Shown: piece by piece, positions 35,622 through 45,167 of the stretch | How the letters are laid out: every line of letters starts with the position of its first letter | Numbering within the stretch: the stretch's first letter is position 1 | DNA from: CAWGOF01 sp963824225 | Lineage (GTDB): Bacteria > Acidobacteriota > Polarisedimenticolia > Polarisedimenticolales > Polarisedimenticolaceae | Direction: 5' to 3' | Assembly (NCBI GenBank): GCA_963824225.1 | Contig: CAWGOF010000003.1 | Span: forward strand, 372,001-436,000 | Length of the DNA: 64,000 bases | Notes under the pieces: generated by a model | Databases searched by the model: none | The model's input: only the letters and a program-made list of their open reading frames with translations | What the model was told of the DNA's origin: nothing | Translations under genes and position numbers: made by a program

Positions 35622-36944
35622 CTAGAGCTTGTGGATATTCGCTCTCCGGGTTCGGACGGCGCGGGTGGCGTTGCGCGTGTCGAGGACCAGACGCGCGTGC
35701 CGAACCGACCTGCCCGTAGTCCACGCTCGCATGGTCGGTCACGATCAGCACCAGGTCCGCCTTCGACAGCGTTCGCGCGGTGAGCGGGCTCCCGCGCAGC
35801 TCGCGTCCGCCCTCGAGCCGGATGACGGCATTGTACGGGTCGTGGAACGCGACCACGCGCCCCCTGCTCCTCGAGCAGCCGCATGATGTCGAGCGCCGGC
35901 GACTCGCGCACGTCGCTCGTGTCCTTCTTGTACGACACGCCGAGGACCAGCACCCGCGCGCCGTTGACGCTCTTGCGCCGCGTGTTCAGCATCTCGCGCC
36001 GCGCGGCGGACGACCACGTGCGGCATGTGGCCGTTGATCTCGGACGCCAGCTCGATGAACCGTGCCGAGTAGTTCAGCGTCTTGAGCTTCCACGACAGGT
36101 AGTGCGGGTCGAGCGGGATGCAGTGGCCGCCGATCCCCGGACCGGGGTAGAAGCGCATGAAGCCGAACGGCTTCGTCGCCGCCCCGTCGATCACCTCCCA
36201 CACGTCGAGCCCGAGCTTCTCGCACATCAAGGCGATCTCGTTGACGAGGCCGATGTTGACCGCCCGGAACGTGTTCTCGAGCAGCTTGATCATCTCGGCG
36301 ACCTGCGTCGACGAAACGCTGACCACGCGGTCCACGGCCTGGCGGTACAGGTGCCCGGCGACGTCGGTGCACGCGCGGGTCGTCCCGCCGACGACCTTCG
36401 GCGTGTTGCGCGTCTGGAACTGCTGGTTTCCCGGATCGACGCGCTCGGGCGAGAACGCGAGGAAGAAGTCGCGACCGGTCTTTAGACCGCCGGCCTCGAG
36501 CCGCGGACGCATCACCTCCTCGGTCGTGCCGGGATAGGTCGTCGACTCGAGGATCACGAGCTGCCCGCGCCGCAGCTCGCGCGCGACCTCCTCGAGCGCC
36601 GCGAGGATGTACGAGATGTCAGGGTCCTTCGTCTTGCGCAGCGGCGTCGGCACGCAGATCAGCAGCGCGTCGAGCTTGCCGCAGCCCTTGTAGTCGCTCT
36701 GCGCGCGCAGGCGCTTGCTGCGCACGAGCGGTGCGACGACGTCGGCCGACACGTCCTCGACGTGCGAGCGTCCGGCGCGCAGCGTCGAGATCTTGCGCGT
36801 GTCGACGTCGATCCCGACGACCTCGAAACCGGCCTGAGCGAACTCGACGGCCAGCGGTAGTCCGACGTAGCCCAGGCCGATCACGCCGATCCGAGCTTCG
36901 CGACTGTCGATCTTGCGCTTGAGGGACGAGGACAGCTGCTCCAT
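35622..36944 (-). CDS. Nucleotide-sugar dehydrogenase, WbpA/WecC-like (three frameshifts)
   Basis: A UDP-HexNAc 6-dehydrogenase-like enzyme of about 438 residues. It shows IGVIGLGYVGLPLAVEFAQAGFEVVGIDVD, LLICVPTPLRKTKDPDISYI, LESTTYPGTTEEVM, FSPERVDPGN, and the catalytic Cys in GPGIGGHCIPLDPHYLSWK from ATG 36944. Then VLVLGVSYKKDTSDVRESPALDIMRLLEEQG, VVAFHDPYNAVIRLEGGRELRG and RHARLVLDTRNATR are in other frames. Breaks lie near 36008, 35865 and 35708. Three extra bases leave the total length a multiple of three, as seen (1323). Oxidation of UDP-GlcNAc or UDP-ManNAc is inferred from similarity; WecB at 59 kb could supply UDP-ManNAc. It appears to start the 37-28.6 kb minus-strand operon. Confidence 0.83.
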
Positions 36945-36992
36945 GGGGGATTGGGCTCCATTGCGCACGCCCCGGCGCGCGAGAGGGGATGG

Positions 36993-36998
36993 AATATA
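36993..36998 (-). promoter_or_regulatory. Putative -10 box upstream of the nucleotide-sugar dehydrogenase gene
   Basis: TATATT on the minus strand in the 90-base gap between mlaD and the dehydrogenase gene, with no strong -35 match. If used, the 5' leader would be about 40 bases. It would drive the long sugar-nucleotide operon towards 28.6 kb. Confidence 0.35.
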
Positions 36999-37034
36999 GG
37001 AATTACGCTCCAGAACCGCCAGCACCCGCTCCGA

Positions 37035-38223
37035 TCAGGGTCCGGGGCCGGGCGTCGGAGAGGGCGACGGGGACGGCGATGGCGTCGCGGACGCGGCGGC
37101 CGCGGCGGCCGTAGCCTTCTCGTCCTCCAGCTCGATCCCCTTCTTTCGATATCGGCGCAGGAGCCAGTTCGCGAACTTGCTGTCGTGGACGCCGGCGACG
37201 ACGTCTTCCAGGCCATCGTGCACGGTGCGCTCGTTGACCAGGGCTCCGAGCGTTCCGTCTCCGCGGTTGACCTTCTCCAGGATCTCGGCGGTGTGGCCGG
37301 TGATCCGCTGCAGGTCGTCGGCCACCTTCTTCGCGTACTCGGGATCGGCGAGGACCCGCCCGACGAGCGAGTCCGCTGACTCGAGCCGCTCGGTCACGCG
37401 CTTCAATCCGGCCGTCGCGTCGCGCAGGTTGTCGATCGCCTGCTGGCCCGCGCCGCCCTCGGTCAGGAGCGCCCCGACCGCGCCACGATCCTGGCGCACC
37501 GACTGCAGCACGGCAGACAGGTTGCCCATCGCCGCGCCGAGGTCGTCGATGCGCTGCGCGAACTGCTCGTCGTTCAACAGCCGACCGACGAACCCGCTCC
37601 CGTGGCGCAGCCGCGAGGTCAACACCTCGAGGTTGTCCATGGTGCGACCGAGCTGCTCGAGCCCTTGCTCGGCGAACTCCGGATCCTGGATCATCTTGCC
37701 GATCAGCCCCTCCCCGCGCTCGAGCGCGCCGAGGATGTTGCGCAGGGACACGGTGATATCGCTCAGGTTCTCGGCCGTCACCGCGGCCTGCTCGAGCAGC
37801 GGCTGCTCGGGGTCCGACCGAGATCGTGCCGCCCGGCGGGAGCTGCGCCGAGTCGGCCGAGCCGGCCTCGATCTCGACGAACTTCTCGCCCGACAGGAGC
37901 TGCAGGATGCGCAGCGTCCCGTGCGAGTCCTCGCGGATCCGCGGCGCGTAGGTCTTGCTCACACCGATCTCGACGCGGATTCCGGGGTTCGACGGATCGG
38001 CCGACAGCTGGATGTCGGTCACCGAGCCGATCACGACGCCGGACATCTTGACCGGCGAGCCGACGACCAGCCCCTCGGTCGCCGGGAACGCCAGGTGGTA
38101 CTTGGTCTTGTCCGAGAACAGGTGCGATTCGCCGCCGACGGTCATCACGGCGACGGCCAGGAGCACCAGGGCCAGGGATACCATCGAGCCTACCGCCAGA
38201 TTGCTCCTCCGCCGGTCAGCCAT
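37035..38223 (-). CDS. mlaD: MlaD-like MCE-domain lipid transport protein (frameshifted)
   Basis: A substrate-binding component of a phospholipid transport system, anchored in the inner membrane by residues 10-30 (LAVGSMVSLALVLLAVAVMTV). The MCE domain covers about residues 36-118 (KYHLAFPATEGLVVGSPVKMSGVVIGSVTDIQL...). A long helical region follows (residues about 140-350) with repeated GxxLxxD/E-type turns. The tail is Ala-rich and ends in a PSPSPSPSPTPGPGP stretch. An extra C in a CCCC run near 37815 breaks the frame after GGTISVGP; removing it gives GPEQPLLEQAAVTAENLSDITVS. ATG 38223 overlaps the end of mlaF by 8 bases. The orphan MCE protein is longer than E. coli MlaD (183 residues). 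Confidence 0.85.
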
Positions 38224-38968
38224 AGCCCCCTCCCTGGAGAAACGTGCGCAGCACGGGCTCCCGTGTCGAGCGCGCCTCGTCCACCGACCCGTCGAACGCG
38301 ATGCGCCCCTCGCGCAGGAACGCGATCCGGTCGCCGACGGTGAACGCCGAGTGGATGTCGTGCGTGACGACGATCGACGTCACGCCCAGCCGCTGCTGCA
38401 GGTTGCGGATCAACTCGTTGATCGCCGTCGCGGTGACCGGGTCGAGGCCCGTCGTGGGCTCGTCGTACAGGATACCCGCGGGCGCGAGCGCCACGGCACG
38501 GGCCAGCGCGACGCGCTTGCGCATCCCGCCGGACAGCTCGGCGGGCATCGACTCCCCGACGCTCGGCGCGAGCTCGACGAGCCCCAGGACCTCGCGCACG
38601 CGCTCGGCGATGCGCGATTCGGTCCAGTCCGTGTGCTCGCGCAGCGCGTACGCCACGTTGTCGTCGACGGTCATCGAATCGAACAGCGCGCCGGCCTGGA
38701 ACAGCATTCCGATGCGCTTGCGCGTCTCGACGAGCCCGTCCTCGTCGAGCCCGGTGACGTCCGTCCCGTCGATCCACACCGTGCCCCGATCGGGCTGCAT
38801 CAGCCCGATCGTGTGCCGCAGCAGCACGGACTTGCCGGAGCCCGAGCCGCCGAGCACCACGACCGTCTCGCCGCGTCGCACGTCGAGGTCGACGCCGCGC
38901 AGCACGGCCAAGTCGCCGAACGACTTGTGGACGTCGGCGTAGCGGATGAACGCCTCGGAATCGCTCAC
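38216..38968 (-). CDS. mlaF: MlaF-like phospholipid transport ATP-binding protein
   Basis: A 250-residue ABC ATPase. It has Walker A LGGSGSGKSVLLRHTIGL, Q-loop LFQAGALFDSMTVDDNVAY (the FQxGALFDSxTVxxNV pattern is typical of MlaF), signature LSGGMRKRVALARAVA, Walker B GILYDEPTTGLDP and switch VVTHDIHSA. It energises MlaE/MlaD to move phospholipid between the inner and outer membranes and so maintains outer-membrane asymmetry. GTG 38968 overlaps the mlaE stop (GTGA). No MlaB or MlaC gene follows. Confidence 0.94.
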   Translation of the reverse strand: MSDSEAFIRYADVHKSFGDLAVLRGVDLDVRRGETVVVLGGSGSGKSVLLRHTIGLMQPDRGTVWIDGTDVTGLDEDGLVETRKRIGMLFQAGALFDSMTVDDNVAYALREHTDWTESRIAERVREVLGLVELAPSVGESMPAELSGGMRKRVALARAVALAPAGILYDEPTTGLDPVTATAINELIRNLQQRLGVTSIVVTHDIHSAFTVGDRIAFLREGRIAFDGSVDEARSTREPVLRTFLQGGGYG

Positions 38969-39720
38969 AGCAGCACGATGAACAGCTTGGTCAGGAAGAA
39001 ATCGGAGATGATCACGGCGATCGACGACACGACGACGGTGTTCGTCGTGGCCTTTCCCACGCCGTCCGCTCCGCCGGTGGCCGACAGGCCGTTGTGGCAC
39101 GCGATCACGCCGATCAGGAACGCGAAGAACACGGTCTTGCCCACGCCGCTGATCAGGTCCTGAACGGTCAGGGCCAGGATCACGTGGTTCAGGAAGTACG
39201 CCCGGTGCTGACCGATCTCGATCATCGCCATCAACATCGCGCCGAACAGCGCGACGACGATCGCCAGGACCGTCAGGAGCGGCAGCACGACGACCAGCGC
39301 GCCGACGCGCGGGACGACGAGCTTCTTCACTGGGCTCGTGGCCAGCGCGCGCAGCGCGTCGATCTGCTCGGTCACGGTCATCGAGCCCAGCTCCGCGGTG
39401 ATCCCGGCGCCCACGCGACCCGCGACCATCAGCGCGGTCAGCACCGGTCCGAGCTCCCGCACGACCGACAGCGCGACGATGTCCCCGACGAACGGCTTGC
39501 CGCCGTAGGCGGCGAGCGAATAGCCGGTCTGCAGCGCCAGGACCATCCCGGTGAACAGCAGCGTGACGTTCGTGATCGTGAGCGAGCGGAAGCCCAGCTC
39601 GTGCATCTGATCGAGCCACAGCTGGGTATCGAACGGGCGGCTCACGGCGAGGCGCGCCGTGCCCCAGCCGAGACGGGCCATCCCTCCCAGCTGCTCGAGG
39701 TACATCCGGACCAGGCTCAC
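38965..39720 (-). CDS. mlaE: MlaE-family permease
   Basis: A roughly 250-residue membrane permease with five to six hydrophobic segments. Family-specific stretches are FTGMVLALQTGYSLAAYGGKPFVGDIVALSVVRELGPVLTALMVAGRVGAGITAELGSMTVTEQIDALRALATSPVKKLVVPRVGA and, near the end, DLISGVGKTVFFAFLIGVIACHNGLSATGGADGVGKATTNTVVVSSIAVI. GTG 39720 gives 251 residues; ATG 39705 is an equally plausible start. It begins a three-gene mla operon. The upstream gap to the divergent plsC gene is about 117 bases. Confidence 0.93.
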   Translation of the reverse strand: MSLVRMYLEQLGGMARLGWGTARLAVSRPFDTQLWLDQMHELGFRSLTITNVTLLFTGMVLALQTGYSLAAYGGKPFVGDIVALSVVRELGPVLTALMVAGRVGAGITAELGSMTVTEQIDALRALATSPVKKLVVPRVGALVVVLPLLTVLAIVVALFGAMLMAMIEIGQHRAYFLNHVILALTVQDLISGVGKTVFFAFLIGVIACHNGLSATGGADGVGKATTNTVVVSSIAVIISDFFLTKLFIVLL

Positions 39721-39822
39721 GTCCGTCTCGCTCGCGTCTCGGCGCGACGAGCCGCGCGCCGACCGGGTGGAGGCCGACGAGAAGAATAGGAGCGCCCCGA
39801 GGGCCTGGTCAAGCGCGGTTGC

Positions 39823-39828
39823 TATACT
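39823..39828 (+). promoter_or_regulatory. Putative -10 box giving a nearly leaderless plsC message
   Basis: TATACT sits 9 bases before the plsC ATG with no Shine-Dalgarno-like sequence between. Transcription would start about 3 bases before the start codon. No canonical -35 is seen at the right distance. Confidence 0.4.
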
Positions 39829-39837
39829 CGCCCGCCG

Positions 39838-40545
39838 ATGCTCCGCGGGGTGTGGGTCGCGCTGGTCCTGGTGTTCGCGACGATCGCCTGCGGCGTTCCG
39901 GCGATCCTGCTCCGTCCGTTCTCGCCCACGGGCGACGTCGTGCTGCGCGCGGCGAGCCTGTGGGCCCGCACGATGCTCCGCGCGACCGGAGCACGCGTCG
40001 AATGGGTCGGCCTCGCACCCGATCGGCCGCGGACGCCGCGTGTGTACATCGCCAACCACCAGTCGTTCGTCGACGTGTGGGCGTTGCTGCGGATCCTCGG
40101 GACCGAGGCGCGGTTCGTGGCCAAGGACGAGCTACGTCGCGTGCCGGTGCTCGGCTGGGCCATGGCCGCGGGCGGCTTCGTGTTCGTCGACCGATCGAAC
40201 CGGGCCCGCGCCGTCGCCGGGCTGCGCGCGGCCGCAGAGACGATCCGCGGCGGGCGCTCGGTCGTGCTGTTCGCCGAGGGCACGCGGAGCCGGGACGGCC
40301 GGCTCCAGCCGTTCAAGCGCGGTCCGTTCCACCTGGCGCTCGAGGCCCGCGTGCCGGTCGTCCCCGTGGCGATCCGCGGCTCGTGGCGCATCCTCCCGCC
40401 GGACGGGCTGCGTGTCTGTCCCGGCCCGGTGCGCGTCGAGTTCCTCGAGCCGATCGATCCGAGCCCGTATCTTCCGGACGACGTGGCCGGGCTCCTCAGG
40501 CGCGTCGAGACCGCGCTGCGCGCGCGGGTGGAGGACGAGTCCTAG
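39838..40545 (+). CDS. plsC: 1-acyl-sn-glycerol-3-phosphate acyltransferase
   Basis: A 235-residue membrane acyltransferase that adds the second acyl chain in phosphatidic acid synthesis. It carries an N-terminal membrane segment (WVALVLVFATIACGVPAIL), the catalytic NHQSFVD at residues 77-83 (NHxxxxD pattern), KDELRRVPVLGWAMAAGGFVFVDRSN, and the glycerol-phosphate motif LFAEGTRSRDGRLQPFKRG with VPVVPVAIRGS. The length is typical. It converges with asnB; the two stop codons share the CTAG core at 40542-40545. Confidence 0.92.
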   Translation: MLRGVWVALVLVFATIACGVPAILLRPFSPTGDVVLRAASLWARTMLRATGARVEWVGLAPDRPRTPRVYIANHQSFVDVWALLRILGTEARFVAKDELRRVPVLGWAMAAGGFVFVDRSNRARAVAGLRAAAETIRGGRSVVLFAEGTRSRDGRLQPFKRGPFHLALEARVPVVPVAIRGSWRILPPDGLRVCPGPVRVEFLEPIDPSPYLPDDVAGLLRRVETALRARVEDES

Positions 40546-42359
40546 GCCGCGTGGGCTTCTGCGCCCTGGACCGCGGGCTCGACCCCGAACTCGCGGAGCA
40601 CGCGGAGCGCCAGGCGCCGCGACGCCGCGCCGCCCGCGGTCCCGGGCGCGAACCCGTCGTCGATCCACTGGGTCACCGGGATCGAGAACCCGCTCTTCGG
40701 CCGCGCCCACAGCGCCGCGGGAAGCTCGGGCGCGGCTGCGCGCACGACGGCGGCCTTGCCCGCGCTCCTTGCCGGCTCGAACGCCGCTGCCGCGACCGAC
40801 GCCCGGAGCCACGGGTCGACGAGCGGGACCCGCAGCTCGAGCGAATGGGCCATCGATGCCCAGTCGCTGTCGCGCAAGAGCTGGTTGCCCATGAACTGCT
40901 GCGACTCCATGCGGTGGACGCCGCGCCAGGACGCGGCGGCATCGCGCGCGTCGGGCGGCGTGCCAAGCATGCGCTCGGCGTCGCGTAGCGGATCGTAGAG
41001 CTCGAACCCCTCGGCGGCGAGCGCCGGATCGACGACGCGGGGGATCTCGTCCGGGAGGAACAGCGCGTGGCGCAGGAAGTAGGCGCCGGCGAGGCTCGGC
41101 GCCATGTCGAGCAGAGCGACGAGCTTCGGCTGCGTCGGACGCAGCCGCCGCGCGAGCGCGGGCCAGGCGCGCGCGAGACCCGGCACGCGAGCGAGCCTGC
41201 GGGACCACGCGGCCCAGCGCGGCACGTCGCGGAACGACTCGTAGCTCCCGAACAGCTCGTCGCCGCCGAGGCCCGACAGCACCACCTTGAGCCCGGCCTC
41301 GCGCGCGAGGCGGCTGACGACGTACGTGTTGAACCCATCGACGCTCGGCTGGTCCATCGCCGCGAGCGCCCGGGGCCACAGGTCGAGGAACTCTTCCCGC
41401 CGCACGCGCCGCTCGACGTGGCGCGTGCCGAGCACGCGGGCGACCTGGGCCGCGAGCGGCGCCTCGTCGGCCGGCGTGCCGGCGTAGGCCTCGAACGCGA
41501 GCGTGAACGTCTGCGGCGGCTCGGGAGCGATCCGCCGGGCCAGCGCGGCGAGCAGGCTCGAGTCGAGGCCGGCCGACAGGAACACCCCCACGGGCACGTC
41601 GGCCACGAGGTGCGCGCGGACGGTGTCGGCGAGCGCCTCGACGATCGGCGACGGCACGATCCCGGCCGGATCGTCGAACGTGCGGAATGCGCGCGGCTCC
41701 GCGACGTGGCCCCCCGAGGCGACGAGGTAGTGCCCGGCGGGAAGTGCCCGGACCGCGCGGCGCCAGGTCAGCGGCTCGGGCACCGAGCCCCACGACAAGA
41801 AGCCCACGACCGCCGCCGGATCGATCGTCCGCGGGAGCGTTCCTCCGGCGTCGAGCGCCTTGAGCTGCGAGGCGAAGCGCAGGACGCCGCGCTCGACTGC
41901 GTAGTACAGCGGTTTGATGCCATAGGCGTCCCGCGCGAGGAGCAACGTACGCTCGCGCGCGTCCCACAGCGCGAGCGCGAACATCCCGCGGAGCCGCGAG
42001 AGCATCCGCGGACCTTCGCGCGCGTAGAGCGCGAGCAGCACCTCGGTGTCGCTGCCCGAGACGAACGTCTCGCCGCGCGCTACGAGCTCCTGGCGCAGCT
42101 CGCGGTAGTTGTAGATCTCCCCGTTGAACACGATCGCCAGGCGCCCGTCGTCGCGCAGCATCGGCTGGAGGCCGGCCTCGGACAGGTCGATGATCGCGAG
42201 ACGTCGGTGCGCGAGACCCACCGCGCCGTCGGGAGCGAGCCACGCGCCGGCGCCGTCGGGACCTCGGTCGCGCATCGAGTCGCGGACGCGTAGCAGCTCG
42301 TCGGCGTCGACGGCGCCAGCCTGCGGGTCGAGCCGCACGATGCCGTTGATCCCGCACAT
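40542..42359 (-). CDS. asnB: Asparagine synthase (glutamine-hydrolysing), polysaccharide-locus type
   Basis: A 605-residue two-domain enzyme. The N-terminal Cys2 (MCGINGIVRL) is the glutaminase nucleophile, with RLAIIDLSEAGLQPM, IVFNGEIYNYRELR and GSDTEVLL. The synthetase domain has the ATP P-loop VGVFLSAGLDSSLLAALA, SGLGGDELFGSY, and RVPLVDPWL. The start must be ATG 42359 so that Cys2 becomes N-terminal after Met removal. Asparagine synthase homologues are frequent in capsule, O-antigen and exosortase-linked EPS clusters, where they may amidate uronic acids rather than make asparagine; this role is inferred from location between nucleotide-sugar genes. It is 4 bases downstream of the cysQ-like stop. 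Confidence 0.88.
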   Translation of the reverse strand: MCGINGIVRLDPQAGAVDADELLRVRDSMRDRGPDGAGAWLAPDGAVGLAHRRLAIIDLSEAGLQPMLRDDGRLAIVFNGEIYNYRELRQELVARGETFVSGSDTEVLLALYAREGPRMLSRLRGMFALALWDARERTLLLARDAYGIKPLYYAVERGVLRFASQLKALDAGGTLPRTIDPAAVVGFLSWGSVPEPLTWRRAVRALPAGHYLVASGGHVAEPRAFRTFDDPAGIVPSPIVEALADTVRAHLVADVPVGVFLSAGLDSSLLAALARRIAPEPPQTFTLAFEAYAGTPADEAPLAAQVARVLGTRHVERRVRREEFLDLWPRALAAMDQPSVDGFNTYVVSRLAREAGLKVVLSGLGGDELFGSYESFRDVPRWAAWSRRLARVPGLARAWPALARRLRPTQPKLVALLDMAPSLAGAYFLRHALFLPDEIPRVVDPALAAEGFELYDPLRDAERMLGTPPDARDAAASWRGVHRMESQQFMGNQLLRDSDWASMAHSLELRVPLVDPWLRASVAAAAFEPARSAGKAAVVRAAAPELPAALWARPKSGFSIPVTQWIDDGFAPGTAGGAASRRLALRVLREFGVEPAVQGAEAHAA

Positions 42360-42363
42360 GGCG

Positions 42364-43164
42364 TCAGCCTCGTATCGCCGGCTGCGGTCCGACGTCTTCG
42401 AGCCACGCCCGGATCTCGCGCGCCAGGTCGGACGGCGCGGCGAAAACTCCGGCGACCACGGGACGGCGGCGATTGAACAGCAGATCGGCCGCATCGGGGA
42501 GCCACACCTCGCCACCCCCGGCGAGCACGAGCGCGATCCCCGCCGCGACGTCCCACTCGTGTCGCGGCTCGAGCGTCCACGTCGCGTCGGCGAGCCCGGC
42601 GGCGACGAGGGCCAGCTTGGCGGCGATCGAGCCGTACGTCCGCACGGCGAACGGGGCGTCGCGATACCCGTCCCACGCTCCGCGGCGGACCTCGCTCGGG
42701 CTGGCCAGGATCTCCGCGCGGTCGAGCGTCACGCCGCGCCGCACCTCGGCCGGCTGACCGTTGGCGACGAGGCCGAGGCCTGTCGCACCGACGATCGTCA
42801 GATCGCGCGCCGGCAGCATCACGCCCCCGGCGACGACCCGTCCGTCCTCGACGAGCGCGACCGACACCGACCACTCGGGCGAGCCCTCGATGAACTGGCG
42901 CGTCCCATCGATCGGGTCGACGATCCACACGCGCCGCTGGGCCAGACGCCCCGGATCGTCCTCCGTCTCCTCGGACAGCCACCCCTCGTCGGGGCGCGGG
43001 AGCGAGCGCGCGAGGGCGGCGTCGACCGCCAGATCCGCATCGGTCACCGGCCCCAGGTCCCCCTTGGGCCGCGACGCGATCACACCGCCGAATCGGCGCA
43101 GCACGGCGCGCGCCTCGGCCAGGGCCGCGACGATGCGCTCGAGGTCCTCCGCGCGCGCGCTCAC
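42364..43164 (-). CDS. CysQ/inositol-monophosphatase-family phosphatase
   Basis: A 266-residue Mg-dependent phosphatase of the IMPase/CysQ fold. Metal-binding residues appear in LSEETED, WIVDPIDGTRQFIEGSPEWSVSVALVEDG (the DPIDGT motif) and HEWDVAAGIALVLAGGGEVW. It most resembles CysQ-type 3'(2'),5'-bisphosphate nucleotidases, which remove PAP left by sulfotransferases; however, no sulfotransferase is seen in the window, and a sugar-phosphate substrate is also possible. GTG 43164 overlaps the fcl stop (GTGA). Confidence 0.85.
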   Translation of the reverse strand: MSARAEDLERIVAALAEARAVLRRFGGVIASRPKGDLGPVTDADLAVDAALARSLPRPDEGWLSEETEDDPGRLAQRRVWIVDPIDGTRQFIEGSPEWSVSVALVEDGRVVAGGVMLPARDLTIVGATGLGLVANGQPAEVRRGVTLDRAEILASPSEVRRGAWDGYRDAPFAVRTYGSIAAKLALVAAGLADATWTLEPRHEWDVAAGIALVLAGGGEVWLPDAADLLFNRRRPVVAGVFAAPSDLAREIRAWLEDVGPQPAIRG

Positions 43165-44081
43165 GCGCCGACCGCCGATCGGCTCTCGAACCACCGCACC
43201 GTTCGAGCGAGGCCGTCCTCGAGCGCGGTCCGGGCGACCCAGCCGAGACGATCGCGGGCCCGTGAGGTGTCGAGGCTACGCCGCGGCTGACCGTCGGGCT
43301 GCCGCGCGTCGAACACGAGCTCGCCGTCGAAGCCCGCGAGCGCGGCGATCTGCCGGGCCAGGTCGGCGATCGAGATCTCGCGCCCCGTGCCGAGGTTGAT
43401 CGGCTCGGGCCGCTCGACGAGGTCGACCGCCCGGGCGATCGCGTCCGCGCAGTCGTCGACGTACAGGAACTCGCGCGTCGCCTGCCCCGTGCCCCACACC
43501 TCGACCGTCCGCTCCCCGCGTGCGCGGGCCAGCACGCACTTGCGCACGAGCGCCGGGATCACGTGCGACCGCTGCGGATCGAACTCGTCGCCCGGGCCGT
43601 ACAGGTTCGCCGGGATCACGTACGCTCCGCGCTGTCCGTACTCCGCGTGGTACGCCTGGAGCGCGACGAGCAGCGCCTTCTTCGCCACGCCGTACGGCGC
43701 GTTCGTCTCCTCGGGGTAGCCGGCCCACAGGTCGTCCTCGCGGAACGGAACCGGCGTGTGCTTGGGGTACGAGCACACGGTTCCGGCGATCACGAGCTGC
43801 GACACGCCGCCGAGCCGGCACGCCTCGAGGACGTGCAGGCCCATCGCCAGGTTGTCGTGGAAGAACCGCCCCGGGCTCTCGCGGTTCGCGCCGATCCCCC
43901 CGACCACGGCGGCGAGGTGCACGAGCACGTCGGGACGCGCGTCGGCGACCAGGCGTCGGGCATCCTCCGCGCGCCGCAGGTCGTAGTCCCGGCTGCGCGG
44001 AACGACCGGAGCCGCAGACCCATCGTCCGACAGCCGCGCGACGACGGCGCGCCCGAGGAACCCCGCACCGCCCGTGACCAC
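43161..44081 (-). CDS. fcl: GDP-L-fucose synthase
   Basis: A bifunctional epimerase/reductase of about 306-312 residues that converts GDP-4-keto-6-deoxymannose to GDP-L-fucose. Diagnostic are HLAAVVGGIGANRESPGRFFHDNLAMGLHVLEACR, TVCSYPKHTPVPFREDDLWAGYPEETNAPYGVAKKALLVALQAY (catalytic Tyr and Lys), RSHVIPALVRK, and EVWGTGQATREFLYVDDCADAI. GTG 44081 would start inside the first beta strand. The preceding in-frame CTG at 44099 would give LTERRIVVTGGAGFLG, with GGGGAG upstream, and is a better biological start. No ATG, GTG or TTG is available between the gmd stop and that point. Confidence 0.9.
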   Translation of the reverse strand: MVTGGAGFLGRAVVARLSDDGSAAPVVPRSRDYDLRRAEDARRLVADARPDVLVHLAAVVGGIGANRESPGRFFHDNLAMGLHVLEACRLGGVSQLVIAGTVCSYPKHTPVPFREDDLWAGYPEETNAPYGVAKKALLVALQAYHAEYGQRGAYVIPANLYGPGDEFDPQRSHVIPALVRKCVLARARGERTVEVWGTGQATREFLYVDDCADAIARAVDLVERPEPINLGTGREISIADLARQIAALAGFDGELVFDARQPDGQPRRSLDTSRARDRLGWVARTALEDGLARTVRWFESRSAVGA

Positions 44082-44123
44082 GATCCGCCGCTCGGTCAGG
44101 ATGTCGCTCCCCGCAACGTGCGC

Positions 44124-45163
<1,040 letters not shown>

Positions 45164-45167
<4 letters not shown>

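Noticed and set aside
32364..37000. Programmed ribosomal frameshifting as an explanation of the broken frames
   Set aside because: The breaks are too many, occur at unrelated sequences, and include deletions and insertions; no slippery heptamer and pseudoknot combination was seen.
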